Translations under genes and position numbers: made by a program
Source of the DNA: Methylotenera_A sp046598525
Lineage (GTDB): Bacteria; Pseudomonadota; Gammaproteobacteria; Burkholderiales; Methylophilaceae
DNA: 64,000 bases
Direction: 5' to 3'
Assembly: GCA_046598525.1 (NCBI GenBank)
Contig: JBKJIJ010000008.1
Span: 124,001-188,000 of the forward strand
Part shown: one piece after another, positions 7,013-14,724 of the stretch
Layout of the letters: every line of letters starts with the position of its first letter
Numbering within the stretch: the first letter of the stretch is position 1
The notes under the pieces: model-generated
Told to the model about the DNA's origin: nothing
Databases searched by the model: none
What the model saw: the letters and a program-made list of their open reading frames with translations, nothing else

Positions 7013-9316
7013 ATGACAACAAAAACCATTAAAGCCCATATTTTGGGTTATCCGCGCATGGGTGAAAAGCGCGAATTAAAATTTGCGCTAGAATCATTCT
7101 GGCGCAAAGAAATTACATCTGGCGACTTACAAAAAACAGCCGCTGATTTGCGCCAAGCGCATTGGCAAAAGCAACAAGACGCCGATTTAGCGTTTATCAC
7201 TAGCAATGATTTTTCGCTTTATGACCATGTGCTGGATCACACCGTGTTGTTTGGCGCGCAGCCAAAACGCTTTGCAAAATTGCCGTTTGGTGAAAAGACT
7301 ATTTCGCCTGAAAACGCTTATTTTTCGCTGGCGCGCGGCAATTTAGAGCAGCCCGCCATGGAAATGACCAAGTGGCTAGACACCAATTACCATTACATCG
7401 TGCCGGAATTAAATGCCGATACGCAGTTTGCAATGAATGCGCAGGTTTTTTTAAGCCAAGTTGATGAAGCTTTAACGCGATCAAAAAACGTTAAGCCTGT
7501 GTTGTTAGGCCCTGTGAGTTTTCTATATTTAAGCAAAGCGCGTGGCGTTAATAAGTTGGATTTATTAGATAGCTTGGCCGAACAGTACGCGCATTTACTG
7601 CAAGAATTGCATGCCAAAAAAATAGAATGGCTGCAAATAGATGAGCCTATTTTTGCGCTGGATTTAGATGATGCATGGCTAAAAGCGTTTGAGCGCGCCT
7701 ATGCGCATTTCCGTGCTTCGCATTTCCCTGCTGGTCGCCCCAAATTATTGCTAACCACCTATTTTGCTAACGTATCGCGCTATCAAGGCTTTATCACGCA
7801 ATTGCCAATTGATGGAATACACATTGATTGCGTGCGTGCGCCAGAGCAATTGGGGCCGTGGGTCAATGCAATCCCCAGTTATTGGGTGTTATCGGCTGGC
7901 GTGATTGATGGCCGCAATATTTGGCGCACCGATTTAGATAAGGCGCTGGCATTATTACAGCCCTGGGCACAAAGGCTGGGTGAGCGCCTATGGCTTGCGC
8001 CAAGCTGCTCTTTATTGCACACGCCGGTTACTTTGGCGCATGAAGTGAATTTAGATGCAGAGATTAAATCTTGGCTAGCGTTTGCCGATGAAAAGTTAGA
8101 CGAATTGCGCATTATTACCAAAGCGCTCAATAGTGGCGTTGATTCGATTATCAATGAATTAGCTATTTCGCGTGCTGCAATTTCTGCGCGTCAACAATCA
8201 TTGCGCGTGCACAATTTAGATGTAAAACAGCGCATTAAAGACCTGATTAATGTAAATGAAAATCGCGAAAAACCATTTAATATTCGCCAAGAAATTCAAC
8301 AAGAAAAATTGAATTTACCATTGCTGCCAACCACCACCATTGGCTCTTTTCCGCAAACGGCTGATATTAGGGCCAGCCGCGCAGCTTTTAAAAAAGGCGA
8401 AATCAGCCAAGCCAAATACGATGCCGATATGGAATCGCACATTGCTTACGCCATTGATCAGCAGACAGAAATTGATTTGGACGTTCTGGTGCATGGCGAA
8501 GCTGAACGCAACGATATGGTGGAATTTTTTGGTGAGCAGCTTGCTGGCTATGCGTTTTCGCAAAATGGCTGGGTGCAAAGCTACGGCTCGCGCTGCGTTA
8601 AGCCACCTATTATTTATGGCGATGTGCACAGACCAAATCCGATGACAGTAGATACAGCAAGCTTTGCGCAATCGCTATCCAAACGCCCTGTAAAAGGCAT
8701 GTTAACAGGGCCAATTACCATGCTGCAATGGTCGTTTGTGCGCGATGACCAAACACGCGAAACCACGGCTTTGCAATTGGCATTAGCCATACGCGATGAA
8801 GTGGATGATTTGCAAAAGGCCGGCATTGCGATTATTCAGATTGATGAACCCGCCTTGCGCGAAGGCTTGCCCTTACAAAAAGCGGCTTGGGCGCACTATT
8901 TGGCTTGGGCGGTACGCGCATTTAAGCTATCGGCCAGCGTTGCGCGCAGTGAAACGCAGATTCATACGCATATGTGCTATGCCGAATTTAACGATATTTT
9001 GCCAGCCATTGCGGCCATGGATGCCGATGTGATAACCATTGAAACATCGCGTTCTGCCATGGAATTGCTAGATGCTTTTGGCGAATTTGATTACCCAAAT
9101 GCCATTGGCCCTGGCGTTTACGACATTCACTCACCGCGCGTGCCAAGCACAGAGGCCATGGAAAAACTAATCAAGCGCGCGTTTGAGGTGATTCCAGCAG
9201 AGCGTTTATGGATTAACCCAGATTGCGGCTTGAAAACGCGCAGCTGGGATGAGACAAAATTGGCGTTGCAAAATATGGTGAGTGTGGCTAAAAAATTGCG
9301 CGCGCAATTGGCTTAA
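7013..9316 (+). CDS. metE: Cobalamin-independent methionine synthase MetE
   Basis: MetE transfers the methyl group of 5-methyltetrahydropteroyl-triglutamate to homocysteine, the last step of methionine synthesis, without B12. At 767 residues it is full length (E. coli 753). The N-terminal half carries GYPRMGEKRELK. The C-terminal catalytic barrel holds the zinc ligands His653 and Cys655 (HTHMCY) and Cys738 (NPDCGLKTR). TTTIGSFPQT and PITMLQWSF are family motifs. AAGG lies 8 bases before the ATG. There is no B12 riboswitch upstream of this gene; the one nearby precedes nrdA. Control is probably by MetR. Confidence 0.97.
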   Translation: MTTKTIKAHILGYPRMGEKRELKFALESFWRKEITSGDLQKTAADLRQAHWQKQQDADLAFITSNDFSLYDHVLDHTVLFGAQPKRFAKLPFGEKTISPENAYFSLARGNLEQPAMEMTKWLDTNYHYIVPELNADTQFAMNAQVFLSQVDEALTRSKNVKPVLLGPVSFLYLSKARGVNKLDLLDSLAEQYAHLLQELHAKKIEWLQIDEPIFALDLDDAWLKAFERAYAHFRASHFPAGRPKLLLTTYFANVSRYQGFITQLPIDGIHIDCVRAPEQLGPWVNAIPSYWVLSAGVIDGRNIWRTDLDKALALLQPWAQRLGERLWLAPSCSLLHTPVTLAHEVNLDAEIKSWLAFADEKLDELRIITKALNSGVDSIINELAISRAAISARQQSLRVHNLDVKQRIKDLINVNENREKPFNIRQEIQQEKLNLPLLPTTTIGSFPQTADIRASRAAFKKGEISQAKYDADMESHIAYAIDQQTEIDLDVLVHGEAERNDMVEFFGEQLAGYAFSQNGWVQSYGSRCVKPPIIYGDVHRPNPMTVDTASFAQSLSKRPVKGMLTGPITMLQWSFVRDDQTRETTALQLALAIRDEVDDLQKAGIAIIQIDEPALREGLPLQKAAWAHYLAWAVRAFKLSASVARSETQIHTHMCYAEFNDILPAIAAMDADVITIETSRSAMELLDAFGEFDYPNAIGPGVYDIHSPRVPSTEAMEKLIKRAFEVIPAERLWINPDCGLKTRSWDETKLALQNMVSVAKKLRAQLA

Positions 9317-9322
9317 TTTTTT

Positions 9323-9412
9323 ATTTAGCCAAGTTATCTTTATCAAGGTTACATACATCAACGTTAAATGTATCTAAGCTATATTTATCCAAGTTATATT
9401 TATCTAGGCTTA
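9323..9412 (+). repeat. Six-unit 15-bp degenerate tandem repeat after metE
   Basis: Six units of 15 bases follow the metE stop codon by six bases. Examples are ATTTAGCCAAGTTAT, CTTTATCAAGGTTAC and ATTTATCCAAGTTAT. Pattern: A-T-T-T-A-T-C-x-A-R-G-T-T-A-T. Units are diverged, but the period is kept across all 90 bases. No coding potential is seen. Confidence 0.75.
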
Positions 9413-9424
9413 ACTCTCCTAATA

Positions 9425-9608
9425 CGTCATTCCCGCGCAGGCGGGAATCCAGACAAGCAGCATTTCAACGTAAGTTTATTTATTGCGTTAATACAAAATA
9501 ATTTTTGACTAAAAGTTAGAAAAACCTAAATTCACACTTTAATTAGCACTAAAAATAATAAGCTAGTTTGTATTCTGCCTAGATTCCCGCCTGCGCGGGC
9601 ATGACGAA
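9425..9608. repeat. MITE-like palindromic repeat with dRS3-like stems, copy 2
   Basis: The left stem ATTCCCGCGCAGGCGGGAAT is preceded by GTC and followed by CCAG. The right part is the reverse: TAGATTCCCGCCTGCGCGGG then CATGACGAA. The interior is about 125 AT-rich bases. The stem is nearly identical to the neisserial dRS3 type of 20-mer. It lies in the 809-base metE-nrdA spacer, before the nrdA promoter. Confidence 0.8.
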
Positions 9609-9655
9609 TCTAAGGGAATTAAAAATAGTATATAAAACAGTCATATAGAAAATTT

Positions 9656-9671
9656 TATCTATATGTAGTGT
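9656..9671 (+). promoter_or_regulatory. Candidate NrdR box
   Basis: TATCTATATGTAGTGT matches 12 of 16 positions of the NrdR consensus acaCwAtATaTwGtgt; the right half is nearly perfect. A second half-site, CTATAGTGT, overlaps the predicted -10 at 9703. NrdR boxes normally occur as pairs upstream of nrd operons. The second site here is incomplete, so support is modest. Confidence 0.4.
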
Positions 9672-9678
9672 TTTTATG

Positions 9679-9708
9679 TTGAGCTTTCACTTTATATTGC
9701 GCTATAGT
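9679..9708 (+). promoter_or_regulatory. Predicted sigma-70 promoter of nrdAB
   Basis: TTGAGC at 9679-9684 and TATAGT at 9703-9708 are spaced by 18 bases. Transcription would begin near 9715, just at the 5' edge of the cobalamin riboswitch. That spacing is what a riboswitch leader requires. Confidence 0.5.
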
Positions 9709-9715
9709 GTGGTTA

Positions 9716-10017
9716 CACGGTTCTTGCGTTTTAATCAAAATGTAAGATAAAAGGGAATATGGTGCGCTGTTTAATTAACCTTAACAGCAATGCCAAAGCT
9801 GCCCCCGCAACTGTAATCAGCGAGTTATTTTGTACGCTATTTTTTTATAGCATAGTGCCACTGAGTAAGATTTTAAATATCCATTTAAAAAATCCACTTG
9901 GGAAGGCCACAAAATAATGATGACCTGAGAGCCAGGAGACCTGCCGTGTGACTGTTTTGCGCCTTTAATTAAGACGCAAAATTATTTTATAACGTTTGAG
10001 GCGGGGTGTCCTCGGCA
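9716..10017 (+). promoter_or_regulatory. Cobalamin riboswitch in the nrdA leader
   Basis: Conserved cobalamin-aptamer blocks occur in order on the plus strand: AAAGGGAATATGGTGCG, GCTGCCCCCGCAACTGTAA, GTGCCACTG, TGGGAAGGCC, and the B12 box AGCCAGGAGACCTGCC near 9930-9945. GAGG / CCTC follows as a candidate 3' hairpin for the kissing loop. Adenosylcobalamin-type riboswitches lower expression when B12 is plentiful. Here the first gene downstream is nrdA, 109 bases after the aptamer. Boundaries are approximate. Confidence 0.92.
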
Positions 10018-10099
10018 GATGGAAGTGCTTAATCATAAAAGCATCTTCTCTTGCTGGTCTTTTTTTGTTCTAAATATAGAGCAAATAAAAGCGTACCTG

Positions 10100-10115
10100 C
10101 CCTTTTTAAAAAGGG
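10100..10115 (+). promoter_or_regulatory. Palindrome covering the nrdA Shine-Dalgarno
   Basis: CCCTTTTTAAAAAGGG is a perfect 16-base palindrome whose right half is the AAAAGGG ribosome-binding site, ending ten bases before the nrdA ATG at 10126. It can fold into a 6-bp stem that hides the SD. It is a candidate for the riboswitch expression platform acting on translation. Confidence 0.5.
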
Positions 10116-10125
10116 AACCAACCAC

Positions 10126-12939
10126 ATGGATGATATTCGAGCATCTAACACCGACACTATGCTGCCTGCGCTGCAAGTAATTCGCCGTAATGGCGCGGCT
10201 GTTGCATTTAACCTAGACAAAATCTCAATTGCCATTACCAAAGCTTTTTTAGCGGTAGAAGGCAATCAAAGCGTGGCTTCTGCGCGCGTGCGCGACCAAG
10301 TGGCTATTTTGAGCCAACTAGTGAATAACGCATTGATGCGCCGCTTGCCTGCTGGCGGTTCTATTCATATTGAAGATATTCAAGACCAGGTTGAATTGGC
10401 GCTGATGCGCAATGGCAACCACGATGTGGCACGTGCTTATGTGCTATATCGCGAAAAACGTAACGCTGAACGCGCGGCTGAAAAAGCCGTTTCACCTGAG
10501 CCTGTGCATACGCTTAATGTGAATATGGATGGCAAATTAACGCCGCTGGATATTGCAGAGCTTAATGAAATGGTGGCAGAAGCCTGCTTAAACTTAGGTG
10601 ATGCCGTAAACCCTAATATTGTAGTTGAGCAAGCGGTGCGCGATTTGTACGATGGCATTGCGTTTACCGAAGTGTACAAAGCGCTGATTTTATCATCACG
10701 CAGTTTGATTGAAACAGAACCCGCCTACAACTATGTAACGGCGCGCTTGCAGCTGGATTTAGTGCGCGCCGAAGTGCTAGGCGGAAACAGGTCTGAGCGC
10801 ATTAGCCATGCGCAAATGGATGCCCATTATGTTGAATATTTTCCGCGCTATATCAAAATGGGCATTGCCGCCGAGCTGCTTGACCCGCGTTTAGCGCAAT
10901 TTGATTTAAGCAAATTAGGCGCAGCGCTGAATAAAGACCGCGATTTTCAATTCGGTTATTTAGGTATTCAAACCTTGTATGACCGCTATTTTTTACATAT
11001 TGAAGAACGCCGTATTGAGCTGCCGCAAATATTTTTTATGCGCGTGGCGATGGGCTTGGCGATTAACGAAATTGACCGCGAAGCGCGCGCTATCGAGTTC
11101 TACAATGTATTGAGCACCTTTGATTTTATGAGCTCAACGCCAACATTATTTAATGCCGGCACCTTGCATTCACAATTATCCAGCTGCTATTTAACGACTG
11201 TAAGCGATGATTTAGAAGGCATTTACCAAGGCATTAAAGAAAATGCATTACTGCAAAAATACGCAGGCGGTTTGGGCAACGATTGGACGCCTGTGCGCTC
11301 ATTAGGCGCGCGCATTAAGGGCACAAACGGCAAAAGCCAAGGCGTAATTCCCTTCTTAAAAGTGGTGAACGACACGGCTGTGGCGGTTAACCAAGGCGGC
11401 AAGCGCAAAGGCGCGGTGTGTGGTTATTTAGAAACGTGGCATTTAGATATTGAAGAATTTTTAGATTTACGCAAAAACACTGGTGATGACCGCCGCCGCA
11501 CGCATGATATGAACACCGCGCATTGGATTCCTGATTTATTTATGCGCCGCGTAACGGAAAGCGCTGATTGGACATTATTTTCGCCAAATGACGTGCCCGA
11601 TTTGCATGATAAATATGGTAAAGCATTTGAAACCGCTTATGTTGAATATGAGCGCCGCGCTGAAAATGGCGAAATCAAACTATTTAAGAAAATCCCCGCC
11701 TTACAAATGTGGCGCAAGATGCTTTCAATGTTGTTTGAAACCGGCCATCCATGGATTACCTTTAAAGACCCATGCAATATTCGTTCGCCGCAGCAACATG
11801 TGGGCGTGGTGCATAGCTCTAACCTTTGTACTGAAATTACACTGAATACATCTGAAACTGAAATTGCGGTTTGTAATTTAGGCTCTGTAAACTTATTGCA
11901 GCATTTAACCGAAGTTAATGGCATGTTAGTGCTAGATAACGACAAATTGCAGGCAACCATTAAAGTGGGCATGCGCATGTTAGATAACGTGGTGGATATT
12001 AATTTCTACCCTGTTGGCAAAGCAAGAAACGCCAATACACGCCACAGGCCAGTGGGATTAGGCATTATGGGCTTTCAAAACTGCCTACACGCCATGCGTA
12101 TTCCTTATGCCAGCATGCAAGCGGTGGAATTTGCAGACAGCGCCATGGAAGCGGTTTGCTATAACGCTTATTACGCCTCAAGCGTATTGGCAGAAGAGCG
12201 TGGCGCGTATTCCAGCTTCAAAAATAGTCTTTGGCATAAAGGTATTTTGCCGTTAGATACGCTGGATTTATTGCTAAATGAGCGCGGCGGCAATGTAGAT
12301 GTAGACAGAAGCCAAACACTGGATTGGGATGCGTTAAGAGCCCGTATTCAAAAAGTAGGTATGCGCAACTCTAATTGCGTGGCGATTGCGCCTACTGCGA
12401 CCATTTCCAATATCGTCGGCGTATCGGCCAGTATTGAGCCGGAATATCAAAATTTATACGTTAAATCCAACCTATCTGGCGAATTTACTATTGTGAATGA
12501 GCAATTGGTGATTGACCTGAAAGCGCGCGGATTATGGGATGCGGTGATGGTATCGGATTTGAAATACTTTGATGGCTCATTGCAAAAAATCGACCGCGTG
12601 CCGGCTGATTTAAAACAACTTTACGCTACGGCATTTGATGTTGACCCCACTTGGTTAATTGAAGCCGCCGCGCGCCGCCAAAAATGGATAGACCAAGCAC
12701 AATCGCTGAACCTATATTTTGCTGTGCCATCTGGCAAAAAACTCAACGATACCTATTTATTGGCTTGGCAACGTGGCTTAAAAACTACTTACTACTTGCG
12801 CTCATTAGGCGCAACAGCGGCGGAGAAATCGACTGGCTCAGGTGGCGAATTGAATGCGGTTTCGGCTGGCAATAATGCACCTGAAGAATTGCCAAAAATG
12901 TGCTCAATTGATAACCCAGAGTGTGAGTCTTGCCAATAG
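10126..12939 (+). CDS. nrdA: Class Ia ribonucleoside-diphosphate reductase, alpha subunit
   Basis: NrdA reduces ribonucleoside diphosphates to deoxy forms together with NrdB. At 937 residues it is longer than E. coli NrdA (761), because an ATP-cone (VIRRNGAAVAFNLDKISIAI) is followed by a second cone-like segment ending near residue 210, the layout of the Pseudomonas-type enzyme. Active-site features include the redox cysteines in QLSSCYLTTV and AVCNLGSVNL, NLCTEITLN (radical cysteine and glutamate), the tyrosine pair in TTYYLRSLGA, and the C-terminal shuttle cysteines ECESC. The start ATG at 10126 follows AAGGGA; the upstream in-frame extension lies in the riboswitch leader. Probably co-transcribed with nrdB. 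Confidence 0.96.
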   Translation: MDDIRASNTDTMLPALQVIRRNGAAVAFNLDKISIAITKAFLAVEGNQSVASARVRDQVAILSQLVNNALMRRLPAGGSIHIEDIQDQVELALMRNGNHDVARAYVLYREKRNAERAAEKAVSPEPVHTLNVNMDGKLTPLDIAELNEMVAEACLNLGDAVNPNIVVEQAVRDLYDGIAFTEVYKALILSSRSLIETEPAYNYVTARLQLDLVRAEVLGGNRSERISHAQMDAHYVEYFPRYIKMGIAAELLDPRLAQFDLSKLGAALNKDRDFQFGYLGIQTLYDRYFLHIEERRIELPQIFFMRVAMGLAINEIDREARAIEFYNVLSTFDFMSSTPTLFNAGTLHSQLSSCYLTTVSDDLEGIYQGIKENALLQKYAGGLGNDWTPVRSLGARIKGTNGKSQGVIPFLKVVNDTAVAVNQGGKRKGAVCGYLETWHLDIEEFLDLRKNTGDDRRRTHDMNTAHWIPDLFMRRVTESADWTLFSPNDVPDLHDKYGKAFETAYVEYERRAENGEIKLFKKIPALQMWRKMLSMLFETGHPWITFKDPCNIRSPQQHVGVVHSSNLCTEITLNTSETEIAVCNLGSVNLLQHLTEVNGMLVLDNDKLQATIKVGMRMLDNVVDINFYPVGKARNANTRHRPVGLGIMGFQNCLHAMRIPYASMQAVEFADSAMEAVCYNAYYASSVLAEERGAYSSFKNSLWHKGILPLDTLDLLLNERGGNVDVDRSQTLDWDALRARIQKVGMRNSNCVAIAPTATISNIVGVSASIEPEYQNLYVKSNLSGEFTIVNEQLVIDLKARGLWDAVMVSDLKYFDGSLQKIDRVPADLKQLYATAFDVDPTWLIEAAARRQKWIDQAQSLNLYFAVPSGKKLNDTYLLAWQRGLKTTYYLRSLGATAAEKSTGSGGELNAVSAGNNAPEELPKMCSIDNPECESCQ

Positions 12940-12970
12940 TTTTGGGAGCGCTTAATTATAGCAACTATTG
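12934..12970 (+). repeat. Inverted repeat containing the nrdA stop codon
   Basis: CAATAGTT (12934-12941), which includes the nrdA TAG, pairs with AACTATTG (12963-12970). The 8-bp stem overlaps the first unit of the tandem array described next. Confidence 0.45.
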
Positions 12971-13002
12971 ATTAACGCCACTGTAAATTAACGCGACTAT
13001 AT
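12955..13002 (+). repeat. Three-unit 16-bp degenerate tandem repeat after nrdA
   Basis: Units ATTATAGCAACTATTG, ATTAACGCCACTGTAA and ATTAACGCGACTATAT follow each other directly, 15 bases after the nrdA stop. Similarity is clear but imperfect. Confidence 0.55.
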
Positions 13003-13018
13003 TGCAATCACCCTAAAG

Positions 13019-13107
13019 CGTCATTCTAAGCAAAGCGAAAAATCCAGCACCAAGTAACAAAATACTGGATTCTTCGCCTAGATAAAACCTAGACTCAGAA
13101 TGACGAA
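13019..13107. repeat. MITE-like palindromic repeat, copy 3
   Basis: It begins CGTCATTCTAAGC and ends AGACTCAGAATGACG. The inner arms are AAAAATCCAG and CTGGATTCTTCGCC. It is closest to the copy at 6816. It lies between nrdA and nrdB, so it would be transcribed within an nrdAB mRNA and could form a hairpin there. Confidence 0.75.
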
Positions 13108-13133
13108 ATTAATAAAGAATTAAGGAAATTAAT

Positions 13134-14285
13134 ATGCTTTCATTTGAAGATGAAGTAGTAGATCGGGTAAACCCAGAAGTTTTGGCAAAACCGCAAGCAA
13201 TACCCAATTTAACTTTAGTAACGGATATTGAGATTAAATCAACAGCCGCCAATCAACCATCCATTTCAGGCCGGGTAAACGCCTCTGATAAGCGCATGAT
13301 TAACGGCCAAACCGATGTCAATCAATTGGTGCCGTTTAAATACCATTGGGCTTGGGATAAATATCTAGCGGGTTGCGCCAATCATTGGATGCCACAAGAA
13401 GTTAGTATGAGCCGCGATATTGCGCAGTGGAAAGATAGCACCGCGCTGACCGATGATGAGCGCCTGATTGTGAAGCGCAATTTAGGCTTTTTTACCACGG
13501 CCGATTCATTGGCAGCGAATAACATTGTGCTGGGTACTTACCGCCATATTACCGCGCCAGAATGCCGCCAATATTTGCTGCGCCAAGGTTTTGAAGAGGC
13601 GATTCATACCCATGCTTATCAATATATTGTAGAAAGTTTGGGGCTTGATGAAAGTGAAGTGTTTAACGCCTACCAAGAAGTAGCCAGCATTAAAGCTAAA
13701 GATGATTTTTTAATCCCATTTATCAATATATTAACTGACCCCGAATTTAAAACCGGCACGCCAGAAACCGACCAGCAATTGCTACGCTCTTTGATTGTGT
13801 TTGCTTGCATTATGGAAGGCTTGTTTTTCTATGTGGGATTTGTGCAAATTTTAGCGCTTGGCCGCCAAAATAAAATGCAAGGCGCGGCAGAGCAATATCA
13901 ATATATTCTGCGCGATGAATCCATGCACTGCAATTTTGGTATTGATGTGATAAATACCATTAAGCTTGAAAATCCGCATTTATGGACAGCGGCATTTCGT
14001 GATGAAATTAAAACCCTAATGCAACGCGGCGTAGAGCTAGAGTATCAATACGCCGAAGCCACCATGCCTAGAGGCGTGCTGGGCTTAAATGCCACCATGT
14101 TTAAAGAATATTTGCGCTTTATTGCCAATCGCCGTTGCACGCAAATTGGGCTAGACGTGCTGTACCCAGGTTCGACCAATCCTTTTCCTTGGATGAGTGA
14201 AATGATGGATTTAAAGAAAGAGAAAAACTTTTTTGAAACGCGCGTAACCGAGTATCAAACGGGTGGCGCATTAAGCTGGGATTAA
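13134..14285 (+). CDS. nrdB: Class Ia ribonucleoside-diphosphate reductase, beta subunit
   Basis: NrdB holds the di-iron centre and stable tyrosyl radical used by NrdA. At 383 residues it is typical. The metal and radical residues are recognisable: aspartate in FFTTADSLAANN, Glu155, His158 and radical Tyr162 in EEAIHTHAY, and E/H in RDESMHCNFG. Tyr162 is in the position of E. coli Tyr122, so a classical tyrosyl-radical class Ia enzyme is expected. The C-terminus ends YQTGGALSWD and provides the NrdA-binding tail. AAGGAAATTAAT precedes the ATG. Confidence 0.96.
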   Translation: MLSFEDEVVDRVNPEVLAKPQAIPNLTLVTDIEIKSTAANQPSISGRVNASDKRMINGQTDVNQLVPFKYHWAWDKYLAGCANHWMPQEVSMSRDIAQWKDSTALTDDERLIVKRNLGFFTTADSLAANNIVLGTYRHITAPECRQYLLRQGFEEAIHTHAYQYIVESLGLDESEVFNAYQEVASIKAKDDFLIPFINILTDPEFKTGTPETDQQLLRSLIVFACIMEGLFFYVGFVQILALGRQNKMQGAAEQYQYILRDESMHCNFGIDVINTIKLENPHLWTAAFRDEIKTLMQRGVELEYQYAEATMPRGVLGLNATMFKEYLRFIANRRCTQIGLDVLYPGSTNPFPWMSEMMDLKKEKNFFETRVTEYQTGGALSWD

Positions 14286-14307
14286 TCTACTTTTAAATGA
14301 TTGCCGG

Positions 14308-14327
14308 AGTATACTAATAAGTATACT
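14308..14327. promoter_or_regulatory. Tandem 8-bp palindrome between nrdB and the next gene
   Basis: AGTATACT occurs twice, at 14308-14315 and 14320-14327, separated by AATA. Each half is self-complementary and the whole is an inverted repeat. It lies 22 bases after nrdB and 31 before the next ATG. It could be an operator for the small downstream gene or a weak 3' hairpin of nrdAB. Confidence 0.4.
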
Positions 14328-14358
14328 TTACAGGAATCGATAGATTAACATCACAGAC

Positions 14359-14688
14359 ATGGCATACGTATACAGAAATGATGAGGGCAAAATAATTGCA
14401 AGTAGCCCAGCTGAAAACTTTGGCGATGGTTGGATTTTTATTGAAGACGATGCCAAAGAATATGTGGAATATTTAGAACAAATTTTGATTAAAAACGCGC
14501 CATTTAGAGAAAGCGACTTGCAACTTGCGCGCGTGCTAGAAGATTTAATCAATATTCTGACTGAAAGAGATGTGATTCGATTTACTGACTTTCCGCCTGC
14601 CGCTCAAAAACGGCTTAACGACAGGCAATTAATGCGCAAAAAGACTCAACTTTCTACATTAATAGATGAAAATTTATTTAAAATTTAA
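14359..14688 (+). CDS. Small conserved hypothetical protein (tryptophan-synthase-beta-like annotation family)
   Basis: This is a 109-residue acidic protein beginning MAYVYRNDEGKIIASSP. Short proteins with this start occur in betaproteobacteria and are often labelled tryptophan synthase subunit beta-like, a name with no catalytic basis: no PLP lysine or TrpB motif is visible. It is mostly predicted helical, with AKEYVEYLEQILIK and DLQLARVLEDLINILTER as likely amphipathic helices. It follows nrdB after a palindromic spacer. Function unknown. Confidence 0.7.
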   Translation: MAYVYRNDEGKIIASSPAENFGDGWIFIEDDAKEYVEYLEQILIKNAPFRESDLQLARVLEDLINILTERDVIRFTDFPPAAQKRLNDRQLMRKKTQLSTLIDENLFKI

Positions 14689-14724
14689 ACAAAGCTATTT
14701 AAATAAACCAATTTAAACAAACTA
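14683..14724. repeat. Three-unit 14-bp tandem repeat spanning two convergent stop codons
   Basis: Units ATTTAAACAAAGCT, ATTTAAATAAACCA and ATTTAAACAAACTA are contiguous. The first contains the TAA of the 109-residue gene and the last contains the TAG (as CTA) of the opposing GST gene. Confidence 0.65.

Noticed and set aside
2947..9412. The 15-bp arrays at marC and metE as CRISPR-like arrays
   Set aside because: Units are contiguous and degenerate, with no unique spacers and no cas genes.
10051..10125. N-terminal extension of nrdA starting at 10051
   Set aside because: It lies in the riboswitch leader and SD hairpin; the ATG at 10126 has a good SD and begins just ahead of the ATP-cone.
14359..14688. 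Tryptophan synthase activity for the 109-residue protein
   Set aside because: No PLP lysine or TrpB core; only the annotation-family name suggests it.
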